Shown here in pieces: positions 5,865 to 11,782 of a DNA stretch of 11,782 nt. Source of the DNA: an uncultured Asticcacaulis sp. (GTDB taxonomy: Bacteria > Pseudomonadota > Alphaproteobacteria > Caulobacterales > Caulobacteraceae); contig CAMLPZ010000119.1 in NCBI GenBank assembly GCA_946482045.1, positions 1 to 11,782 on the forward strand, given 5' to 3'. How positions within the stretch are numbered: position 1 is the stretch's first letter; every line of letters begins with the position of its first letter. Made by a program: the position numbers and the translations under genes. The notes beneath the pieces are model-generated. The model saw only the letters and a list, made by a program, of their open reading frames with translations. It had not been told where the DNA came from and did not search any database.

Positions 5865-7373
5865 TTACCGCCGACGCTTGACCGTTCCGAACATACCCCG
5901 GATCAACTCGCGGCCCAGCGCGACACCTACCGAGCGAATTACGGAAACAGCCACAGACGTCACCTGTTTCGTCGTGCGCTCCGCCTCACGCTGGCGGCGC
6001 TTTTCCTCGGCTAGACGCGCGCGTTCCTCGGCCTTGGTTTCGTGGTTTTCCTCGACTTTCGGCTCAGGTTCCGGCGCCGCGGTCACCGTCGTGCGCTTGG
6101 TCAGCGCCTCATACGCCGAATGACGATCGACCGCCGTGTCGTACAGAGCCCCAACCGGCGACGCTGCCAGGACCTGCGCGCGTTCGGCTTCATTCGCAGG
6201 CCCCAGACGCGAGGCCGGCGGACGGACGAGCGTCTTTTCGGTGATTGTCGGCCGGCCCTTTTCATCGAGCAGCGACACCAGCGCTTCACCGACGCCGAGA
6301 TCCTGGATCGCGGTCTGCGTATCGAAGTCCGGGTTTGGGCGGAAGGATTGCGCCGCTGCCTTCAAGCCCTTCTGTTCCGCCGGCGTATAGGCGCGAAGCG
6401 CATGCTGGACGCGGTTACCAAGCTGCGCCAGCACGCTGTCGGGGATATCGGCAGGGTTTTGCGTCACGAAGTAGATGCCGACGCCTTTGGAGCGGATCAG
6501 GCGCACCACCTGTTCGATCTTCTGCAACAGGGCCGGCGAGGCCTCGCGGAACAATAGGTGCGCCTCATCGAAAAAGAAGACGAGCTTCGGCTTTTCCGGA
6601 TCGCCGACTTCGGGCAGTTCCTCGAACAGTTCCGACATGAGCCACAGCAGGAAGGTCGAATAAAGCCTGGGGCTCTCAATCAGCTTGTCGGCCGCCAATA
6701 CATTGACATAGCCGCGGCCATCGGACGTGGTGCGCATCAGATCGCTAAGCTGTAACGCCGGTTCGCCGAAGAAGCCATCGGCGCCCTGGGTCTCCAGTTG
6801 CAAAAGCGCGCGCTGGATAGTGGCGACCGAGGCCGGCGCGACCTGGCCATATTCGGCGCTGATCGTCTTGGCGTTCTCCGACACGTGGTTGAGCATGGCG
6901 CGCAAGTCGGCAATGTCGAGCAGCAGCAGGCCCTGCTTGTCGGCGACATGGAAGACGATATTGAGCACGCCTTCCTGGGTGTCGTTCAGCTCCAGCAACC
7001 GCGCCAGCAACAGCGGTCCCATCTCGGAAATGGTCGAGCGGATCGGATGGCCCTTCTTGCCGAACAGGTCCCAGAAGATCACCGGCGCAGCAGCGGGTTT
7101 GAGATCGAGCTGCATGGCTTCCGCCCGCGCCAGCAGCTTTTCATTGGGTGTGCCCGGAAGCGCCACACCCGACAGGTCGCCCTTGATGTCGGCGGCAAAG
7201 ACCGGCACGCCGGCATCGGAAAATGCCTGAGCAATGACCTGAAGCGTTACCGTCTTGCCGGTGCCGGTGGCGCCCGCCACCAGGCCGTGGCGGTTCGCGC
7301 GGTTGTACAAAAGGATTTGCGGCAGCTTGTCGCCGCTTTCAGCCTGACCGACAAAAACGCCCGTATCCGCCAT
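5865..7373 (-). CDS. HerA/FtsK-like ATPase of the YjgR (DUF853) family
   Basis: This 502-residue protein matches E. coli YjgR in length and layout: a HerA-type hexameric ATPase core without the HerA N-terminal barrel. Walker A is GATGTGKT (residues 34-41), Walker [10 protein letters not shown] (264-272), and [19 protein letters not shown] (303-321) carries the sensor and arginine-finger region expected in this group. The core is followed by a charged, probably helical segment (about 430-470, rich in Glu, Lys and Arg) and a short basic amphipathic tail ending in KRRR. The cellular role of the family is not established; DNA translocation or remodelling is the usual suggestion. ATG 7373 has GGAG about nine bases upstream. 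The gene stands alone, with its stop against the repeat at 5697-5863. A GAATC (CcrM-type GANTC) site lies upstream at 7393. Confidence 0.88.
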   Translation of the reverse strand: MADTGVFVGQAESGDKLPQILLYNRANRHGLVAGATGTGKTVTLQVIAQAFSDAGVPVFAADIKGDLSGVALPGTPNEKLLARAEAMQLDLKPAAAPVIFWDLFGKKGHPIRSTISEMGPLLLARLLELNDTQEGVLNIVFHVADKQGLLLLDIADLRAMLNHVSENAKTISAEYGQVAPASVATIQRALLQLETQGADGFFGEPALQLSDLMRTTSDGRGYVNVLAADKLIESPRLYSTFLLWLMSELFEELPEVGDPEKPKLVFFFDEAHLLFREASPALLQKIEQVVRLIRSKGVGIYFVTQNPADIPDSVLAQLGNRVQHALRAYTPAEQKGLKAAAQSFRPNPDFDTQTAIQDLGVGEALVSLLDEKGRPTITEKTLVRPPASRLGPANEAERAQVLAASPVGALYDTAVDRHSAYEALTKRTTVTAAPEPEPKVEENHETKAEERARLAEEKRRQREAERTTKQVTSVAVSVIRSVGVALGRELIRGMFGTVKRRR

Positions 7374-7445
7374 TTGTATCGTCTCCGCTTGCGAATCTCA
7401 TTTCCGCTTTATCTGGTCAGCTGTATCAGGCGGCGGAAACCGGCG

Positions 7446-8681
7446 CTACATTGGCTTCTGGGACCGGCGGAGTTTATGACGCAGCCATTCTCGCGCCGGC
7501 ATCTCGAAATAAACGAAGCTCAGGCGCGCCAACCCGACAGCGACGGCGAGAAGGGCGATAAAGGTCAGGGGTGATGCGAAAATCGCCACACGGTCGGTCC
7601 AGGCGAATTGTCCCACGACCAGCATGACCGCCACCTGCAGCGGAAAGTGGATGAGATAGATCGAATAGGAGATATCACCGATCCAGGCGACGCTGCGCAG
7701 GCGCTCCAGCGACAGCAGGGGATGGCGCCAGTTCTCGCGCCTGAGACCCAGCGCCAGCAGCGTCAGGGGCATCAGGCCATAGACGAAGCCTTCAATCGTC
7801 AGGGTATCGAAGGCAGGAATAGGGTACAGCTTGAGCGCCGCCGTCAAAGGATCCCAGATCAGCGGCTGGGCGCGAACATAGGTCAGCCCCCATAGCACCG
7901 GCACCAGCCATTTCAGCGTAGTATCGAGGCGCCGCCGCCATGTCATCTGTGCCTCGTGATTGAGAAACCGCACGGCGTGAAAGACAAGCCCTCCCAAGAA
8001 GAAGCTGGGCACGCCACGCGAAAAGTCGCTGACCGGTTCGGCCTGGATATGTTTGAATGCCAGCCCCACGACGACGATGGCGGCCAGGACAATTGGCCGG
8101 TTGCCGCGCCAAAAAGCCACGGCAAAAAAGGCGATGTAGAGAAACAGCTCGACTGAAAGCGACCATGACGGTCCGTTCCAGGTCTGCTCGGCGCCCGGCA
8201 GCCACTGCTGGACCATGAACAGGCTGAGGACGAAATCGCCTACGGTATTGTGTTTGTAGATAAAGGCCGCGCCGTAAAGCGCGCTATGGGCCGACTGAAG
8301 CACCACGGCCGCAAGCAACATCGCCAGATAGAGGGGATAAAGCCTGGCGAAGCGCGCCGTGAAAAAGCTGCGCGCGCTCAGGCGTCGGTCGGAGACGGCG
8401 TCGCCATAGAGCCAGAAGAAGACATAGCCCGATATGGCGAAGAACAGCTCGACGAAATACTGGCCATAGACATAGACCGGCGTCAGCAGCACGCCGAACG
8501 GCAGGTGATCGTAATCGAACACCTCGGTGTCGCTAAGCAGGAAGTGTTTGTAATGAAAGACGACGACCAGGATCGCCGCCAGGCCGCGCAGGATATCGAG
8601 CTCGAAGAAACGCGCCTCCTCGCTGCGGACCGCATTCACGGGCGGCGGTGGCGAAGGCTGAACGACGGCTTCGGCCCGCAC
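7446..8681 (-). CDS. Acyltransferase-3 family membrane protein
   Basis: This 411-residue, multi-pass membrane acyltransferase is related to the one at 2561 but clearly diverged from it. The family signature FELDILRGLAAILVVVFHYK holds the R-x10-H motif (Arg32, His43). VELFFAISGYVFFWL, RFARLYPLYLAM, PSWSLSVELFLYIAFF and SYSIYLIHFPLQ follow in the usual order. A proline-rich cytoplasmic leader of about 25 residues comes before the first helix. It starts at GTG 8681, two bases after the stop of the polyprenyl diphosphate synthase gene, and has only a weak ribosome site (AAATAGG), so it is probably co-transcribed and coupled to that gene. The operon link to an isoprenoid synthase might hint at a lipid-linked acceptor, but this is speculation. 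No SGNH domain is fused. Confidence 0.85.
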   Translation of the reverse strand: MRAEAVVQPSPPPPVNAVRSEEARFFELDILRGLAAILVVVFHYKHFLLSDTEVFDYDHLPFGVLLTPVYVYGQYFVELFFAISGYVFFWLYGDAVSDRRLSARSFFTARFARLYPLYLAMLLAAVVLQSAHSALYGAAFIYKHNTVGDFVLSLFMVQQWLPGAEQTWNGPSWSLSVELFLYIAFFAVAFWRGNRPIVLAAIVVVGLAFKHIQAEPVSDFSRGVPSFFLGGLVFHAVRFLNHEAQMTWRRRLDTTLKWLVPVLWGLTYVRAQPLIWDPLTAALKLYPIPAFDTLTIEGFVYGLMPLTLLALGLRRENWRHPLLSLERLRSVAWIGDISYSIYLIHFPLQVAVMLVVGQFAWTDRVAIFASPLTFIALLAVAVGLARLSFVYFEMPAREWLRHKLRRSQKPM

Positions 8682-8683
8682 GC

Positions 8684-9736
8684 CTATTTTTCGCGTTCAA
8701 CGCTGTAGAGGGCCAGGCTTTCCAGGGCGTCGCGCCACGGGCCGGGCTCGAAGATAGACAACGCCGTGCGCGCCTTGTCGGCGTAGGTTTCCGCAACGGC
8801 GCGGGCGCGGTCCAGGGCGCCGGAGGTGCGCATCAGGGTCTGTGCGCGCTGGAAGTCGCCATCCGCCTGTTGGCGCTTGCCGATCGTCCGCTCCCAGAAG
8901 GGCGCTTCTGTAGCGCGCGTCGCATCCATGGCAAGAAGCAGCGGCAGGGTCGACTTGCCTTCGGCGAAGTCGTCGCCGGCATTCTTGCCAAGATCCGCGG
9001 CGGCGCCGTGATAATCCAGCACGTCGTCCTGGATCTGGAAGGCCAGGCCGAGATTGAGGCCGTAATCGTAAAGCGCCTGCACCTTGGCTTCGGGTGCATT
9101 CGCGGCGACGGCGCCGGCCTGGGACGCGGCCGAAAACAGGGCGGCGGTCTTGGCCGAAATGATCTCAATATAGTCGGCCTGCGACAGGTTGAGATCGAAG
9201 GCCTTCATCAACTGCATCACCTCACCCTGGGTGATGACAGCCGAGGCCTTGGACAGGATGTCGAGGGCGCGAAGCGAACCCGTTTCGACCATCAGCTCGA
9301 AGGCGCGGGCGAACAGGAAGTCCCCGACCAGGACGGACGACGGCGCGCCCCAGATCAGGTGGGCGGCGACCTTGCCACGGCGTAAGCTTGATGAGTCAAC
9401 CACGTCGTCGTGCAGCAGGGTGGCGGTATGGATGAATTCCACGGCTGCCGACAGCTTATGGTGATGGGTATTGTCGGTGCCGCACAGGCGCGCGGCGGCG
9501 ACGCACAGCAGCGGACGCAGACGCTTGCCGCCGGCGGCGATCAGGTGGTCGGCGAGGGCGGGAATGGTCGGCACGTCGGACTGCATGCGCTCGGTAATCA
9601 GCGCGTTAACGCCGGCCATGTCCGGGTCGGTCAGGCTTACCAGGGCGCGTACATCCGCCTTCGGGGGAGACACCACCCGCGTCGCGCTGAGTACCGTGTC
9701 GAGATTGGCCGAATCCAAAGCGTTAACTCCTGACAT
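8684..9736 (-). CDS. ispB: Long-chain trans-polyprenyl diphosphate synthase (octaprenyl/decaprenyl type)
   Basis: The 350-residue protein condenses isopentenyl diphosphate onto an allylic primer to make the ubiquinone side chain. All class I motifs are visible: GGKRLRP (69-75, isopentenyl diphosphate binding), the first aspartate-rich motif LLHDDVVDSSSLRRG (Asp110, Asp111, Asp114) and the second, QIQDDVLDY (Asp237, Asp238, Asp241), followed by GKNAGDDFAEGKSTLPLL. The fifth residue before the first motif is alanine (Ala105), a small side chain that leaves room for a long product. Chain length cannot be read exactly; alphaproteobacteria usually make Q10, so decaprenyl is likely. ATG 9736 has no ribosome site, whereas TTG 9718, six codons in, has AGGAG at ideal distance and may be the true start. 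The gene diverges from the methyltransferase gene and heads a two-gene operon with an acyltransferase. Confidence 0.92.
   Translation of the reverse strand: MSGVNALDSANLDTVLSATRVVSPPKADVRALVSLTDPDMAGVNALITERMQSDVPTIPALADHLIAAGGKRLRPLLCVAAARLCGTDNTHHHKLSAAVEFIHTATLLHDDVVDSSSLRRGKVAAHLIWGAPSSVLVGDFLFARAFELMVETGSLRALDILSKASAVITQGEVMQLMKAFDLNLSQADYIEIISAKTAALFSAASQAGAVAANAPEAKVQALYDYGLNLGLAFQIQDDVLDYHGAAADLGKNAGDDFAEGKSTLPLLLAMDATRATEAPFWERTIGKRQQADGDFQRAQTLMRTSGALDRARAVAETYADKARTALSIFEPGPWRDALESLALYSVEREK
9727..9731 (-). promoter_or_regulatory. Shine-Dalgarno AGGAG pointing to a TTG start for ispB
   Basis: On the minus strand AGGAG (9731-9727) lies directly inside the first codons that follow ATG 9736 and sits eight bases before the in-frame TTG at 9718. 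No such motif precedes ATG 9736. This favours a protein beginning MDSANLDTVL, six residues shorter. The alternative is a leaderless ATG, for which I found no well-placed promoter. Confidence 0.4.
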
Positions 9737-9817
9737 ATGGCAAGGCCATAAACCGCCTTTGCGGCATAGTCCATGCCCCGCGGCTTTTATTCGTCACCAG
9801 ACGTGATAGAGGTGCAC

Positions 9818-9845
9818 GACTAAGCCTTAGGGCAAACATTTAGTC
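9818..9845. promoter_or_regulatory. Nested inverted repeats between ispB and the methyltransferase, possible operator
   Basis: GACTAA (9818-9823) and TTAGTC (9840-9845) form a 6-base inverted pair, and CTAAG-C-CTTAG (9820-9830) is a second palindrome inside it. They lie 13 bases before the methyltransferase ATG in the divergent gap. This could be a repressor site for one or both genes. A third small hairpin, GGCAT-AGTCC-ATGCC (9764-9778), is in the same gap. No good promoter was found here on either strand. Confidence 0.25.
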
Positions 9846-9857
9846 ATCGAAGACCGC

Positions 9858-10643
9858 ATGACAACCGAAAGCCGCAACGACGCGCTACAGTTTGACACAT
9901 CTGAGGCTTTTACGCATCTCCTGGGGCAGCGCGTCAAAGTGATGCAGCCCGCCAAGGGCTATCGCATTGGCATGGATGGCGCATTGCTGGCGGCAGCCTG
10001 TGCGGGCGCGATCAACGAACGGCGCAAACCCTTGAGAGCGCTGGAACTGGGCTGCGGCGCGGGGGGCGCTTTGTTGTCGCTGAAAGCCCGCTGTCCGGAC
10101 CTCGACCTGACCGGCATAGAGCGCGAACCGGTCTACGCCGCCCTCGCCCGCCGTAACGTGGTTTTGAATGCAATGCACAATATCGCGATCATCGAGGGCG
10201 ATGTCGGGACAGGCTTTAAAGCGTTTGAGCTGGAACGCTTCGACCTTGTCTTTTCCAATCCGCCCTATTTCGACGATCCAGACACCCTGCGGCCGCCGCA
10301 TGAAGCCAAACGTCCGGCGTGGATCGCGGATGACGGGCTTGGCGCATGGCTCGACTTTGCTTTGGCGGCGGTGAAAGATGGCGGCGACATCGTCTTTATC
10401 CACCGCGCCGACCGCCTGAGCGATATTCTCATCGGTCTGTCTGAAAAAGCCGGCTCATTCGCGATCCGCCCGATCCAGCCCTTTGCCGACAAGGAGGCCA
10501 AGCGCGTCATCGTTCGCGCCAAACGGCTGGGCCGCGCGCCTTTGCGCCTGCTGCCGCCGTTAGTTCTGCACGACAATGGCGCGCGGAAGCATACTGACGA
10601 GGTCGAGGCGATGCTGAGGGGAGAAACCTTCCTCAGTTGGTGA
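9858..10643 (+). CDS. TrmN6-like N6-adenine methyltransferase
   Basis: This 261-residue class I S-adenosylmethionine methyltransferase resembles E. coli TrmN6/YfiC, which methylates A37 of tRNA1(Val). SAM motif I is LELGCGAGG (62-70), the ribose-binding acidic residue is Glu88 in GIEREP, Asp115 lies in EGDV, and the catalytic NPPY (134-137) is the signature for transfer to an exocyclic amino group of a base. The N-terminal MQPAKGYRIGMDGALLAA is typical of the YfiC group (usually P-x-x-G-Y-R-x-x-x-D). The tRNA target is inferred from family only; some relatives act on other RNAs or on protein glutamine. It is divergent from ispB and its last 11 bases overlap the convergent toxin gene. No strong ribosome site is seen before ATG 9858. 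Confidence 0.85.
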   Translation: MTTESRNDALQFDTSEAFTHLLGQRVKVMQPAKGYRIGMDGALLAAACAGAINERRKPLRALELGCGAGGALLSLKARCPDLDLTGIEREPVYAALARRNVVLNAMHNIAIIEGDVGTGFKAFELERFDLVFSNPPYFDDPDTLRPPHEAKRPAWIADDGLGAWLDFALAAVKDGGDIVFIHRADRLSDILIGLSEKAGSFAIRPIQPFADKEAKRVIVRAKRLGRAPLRLLPPLVLHDNGARKHTDEVEAMLRGETFLSW

Positions 10644-10992
10644 GTAAAGGCAGGATGCGGAGACGGGAACGTTTGGCATCGACCGTCAAAAGTGCGCCGG
10701 TATCCAGGTCCATCGCAGCGCTTTGCAGAGCCTTTAGCAAAGTCGGCCCTATGACTTCTGGACGGATTTCTGGTCCACGAAGCTGTACGACGCTCGGCTT
10801 ATGTCCGCCGGTAGCAGAGAGAATGGCGCTGAAGTCGAGATCGTGGGTGAAAACGATAACCGCGTAGTTCATGATTTCCGTGTCTGGCGCGTCCTGCGGA
10901 CCGACCTCAGACCAATGCACGGCTTCGATATCATGCTGCGCAAGCCAATCGGACCAGCGCGGCGTCAAATTCATATCGATAAGCAGTTTCAT
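10633..10992 (-). CDS. DUF5615 PIN-like toxin
   Basis: The 119-residue protein opens with MKLLIDMNLTPRWSDWL and contains DAPDTEI and VFTHDLDFSAIL, the acidic signatures of DUF5615 (COG4634), a PIN-like nuclease family predicted as toxins. Candidate metal ligands are Asp6, Asp37 or Glu39, Asp51 and Asp53. From memory of the family, the helix after DTEI normally runs about four residues longer before the VxxTHD strand; here MNYA goes straight to VIVFTHD, so this copy may be structurally altered. The start overlaps the DUF433 stop (ATGA), as usual for co-translated antitoxin-toxin pairs. The 3' end overlaps the methyltransferase by 11 bases, tail to tail. RNase activity is inferred, not shown. 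Confidence 0.85.
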   Translation of the reverse strand: MKLLIDMNLTPRWSDWLAQHDIEAVHWSEVGPQDAPDTEIMNYAVIVFTHDLDFSAILSATGGHKPSVVQLRGPEIRPEVIGPTLLKALQSAAMDLDTGALLTVDAKRSRLRILPLLTN

Positions 10993-11219
10993 TCCGCGGC
11001 GATGATGACTTCGCGTTCTTCAGAGCGCCACGCGGCATAAAGCAGAGCCTGAAGCACGTCTTCTCGCTCAAGATAGGGATAGTCTTCAAGAATGACGTCG
11101 ATCGTAAGGCCGGCGCCGATCTGGCTGACGATCGTTCCGACGGTCACGCGCATGCCGCGGATGCAGGGCTTTCCGCCCATCACGTTCGGTTTTTGTGTAA
11201 TGCGATCGAAGCTGTCCAT
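10989..11219 (-). CDS. DUF433 antitoxin
   Basis: This 76-residue protein carries the DUF433 (COG2442) pattern: ITQKPNVMGGKPCIRGMRVTV, then IVSQIGAGLTIDVILEDYPYLEREDVLQALLYA, a compact winged helix-turn-helix-like fold. These proteins sit next to DUF5615 toxins and are thought to neutralise them and repress the operon. ATG 11219 is chosen because a promoter-like sequence ends seven bases before it, which would give a leaderless message; GTG 11225, two codons upstream, is the alternative. No Shine-Dalgarno supports either. It lies only 30 to 36 bases after the ilvC stop on the same strand, so read-through from ilvC is also possible. Confidence 0.88.
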   Translation of the reverse strand: MDSFDRITQKPNVMGGKPCIRGMRVTVGTIVSQIGAGLTIDVILEDYPYLEREDVLQALLYAAWRSEEREVIIAAE

Positions 11220-11225
11220 ATCCAC

Positions 11226-11253
11226 ATTCTATCAGACATACGCTCTCAGGCAA
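11226..11253 (-). promoter_or_regulatory. Candidate promoter of the DUF433/DUF5615 operon
   Basis: On the minus strand TTGCCTG (11253-11247), 13 bases, GATAGAAT (11233-11226) fits the Caulobacter housekeeping pattern with two differences in each box. It occupies the whole gap between ilvC and DUF433 and would start transcription at about ATG 11219, without a leader. Confidence 0.35.
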
Positions 11254-11255
11254 AA

Positions 11256-11782
11256 TCAGTTCTTGTCACGCGAAATGCCGTCGAGATAGTCCTTAGTCCG
11301 GTCAAGCAGATTGTCCTTCAAGGTCTGTCGACGGGCCAGCAGATCAGGGCTGCCCGCGTCGTAATCGGCCATCAGGCGGCGAACGAAATCGCCCGATTGA
11401 ACGTCTTTCAGCACATCCTGCATGGCGGCTTTCGACGCGTGGTTGATAACGCGCGGGCCGGTCAGATAGGCGCCGTATTCGGCAGTGTTGGAAATCTTGG
11501 CGAAACCGCCCGACATGCCCAGTTCCCACAAGAGATCGACGACCAGCTTCAGCTCGTAACAGGTTTCAAACCACGCCACCTCGGGCGGATAGCCGGCATC
11601 GACGAGCGTCTGGAAGCCAGACGTCACCAGTTCGCGCGTGCCGCCGCACAGCACGACCTGCTCGCCGAACAGGTCGCTCTCGCATTCGGCCTTCATGGTG
11701 GTTTCCAATATGCCTTTGCGGCCGCAACCGAGCGCCGCCGCGAATGACAGCCCCAAAGCCTTGGCGTTGCCGGTGGCGTCCT
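11256..11782 (-). CDS. ilvC: Ketol-acid reductoisomerase, C-terminal part
   Basis: The visible 174 residues are the C-terminal knotted domain of ketol-acid reductoisomerase, which converts acetolactate (or acetohydroxybutyrate) to the dihydroxy acid with NADPH in valine, leucine and isoleucine synthesis. Reading begins DATGNAKALGLSFAAALG and continues with ESDLFGEQVVLCGG, FQTLVDAGYPPEVAWFET, ELKLVVDLL and ISNTAEYGAYLTGPRVI. The glutamates in WFETCYELKL and the serine of ISNTAEYG are the expected metal and substrate ligands. One knotted domain followed by the stop indicates the short, class I form. The sequence is rather divergent: CYELKL replaces the common LHELKL, and the tail RRQTLKDNLLDRTKDYLDGI lacks the frequent H-P-I-E-x-V-G...MMPW ending. 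The N-terminal NADPH-binding domain lies outside the window. Confidence 0.92.
   Translation of the reverse strand, partial: DATGNAKALGLSFAAALGCGRKGILETTMKAECESDLFGEQVVLCGGTRELVTSGFQTLVDAGYPPEVAWFETCYELKLVVDLLWELGMSGGFAKISNTAEYGAYLTGPRVINHASKAAMQDVLKDVQSGDFVRRLMADYDAGSPDLLARRQTLKDNLLDRTKDYLDGISRDKN

Noticed and set aside
6798..7574. A 258-codon plus-strand frame opposite the YjgR-like ATPase
   Set aside because: It is antisense to Walker motifs and runs across the gap into the next gene with no ribosome site or recognisable domain.

Overview
The window looks like ordinary chromosome from a GC-rich alphaproteobacterium, most likely a member of the Caulobacterales. Three things point there: the uvrC-pgsA adjacency, a long-chain polyprenyl diphosphate synthase divergent from a TrmN6-like methyltransferase, and several upstream regions that fit the Caulobacter housekeeping promoter pattern (TTGaCgS, 10-14 bases, GCTANAWC). 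The taxon is an inference; there is no rRNA or other direct marker.

Layout from left to right. The start of pgsA (phosphatidylglycerophosphate synthase, running off the left edge) has its own promoter and lies downstream of uvrC on the minus strand. The 5' end of uvrC runs into a pair of palindromic repeat units in inverted orientation. A plus-strand membrane acyltransferase follows, converging on a minus-strand Nudix hydrolase. The gap between these two is filled by a 169-base MITE-like element with TA flanks, and its insertion supplies the acyltransferase stop codon. A plus-strand pterin operon comes next: a 26-residue membrane microprotein, a FolB/FolX-like protein and a FolM-like pteridine reductase, each overlapping the next by one to four bases. 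The reductase converges on a YjgR/DUF853 HerA-like ATPase, and that gap is again filled by repeat DNA, which encodes the last residues of the reductase.

Further right, the minus strand carries a polyprenyl diphosphate synthase followed after 2 bases by a second acyltransferase-3 membrane protein. A TrmN6-like methyltransferase diverges from the synthase. A compact DUF433/DUF5615 antitoxin-toxin pair sits between that methyltransferase and the 3' end of ilvC (ketol-acid reductoisomerase), which runs off the right edge.

Most genes are housekeeping: membrane lipid synthesis, nucleotide excision repair, pterin/folate and quinone side-chain synthesis, tRNA modification and branched-chain amino acid synthesis. 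The accessory layer consists of three kinds of non-coding repeat placed exactly at gene ends, the toxin-antitoxin pair, two surface-modifying acyltransferases and the microprotein. I saw no tRNA, rRNA, CRISPR array or complete insertion sequence, and no clearly new multi-gene system. The points most worth a second look are the repeat-gene junctions, the microprotein-folB-folM operon and several candidate leaderless promoters.
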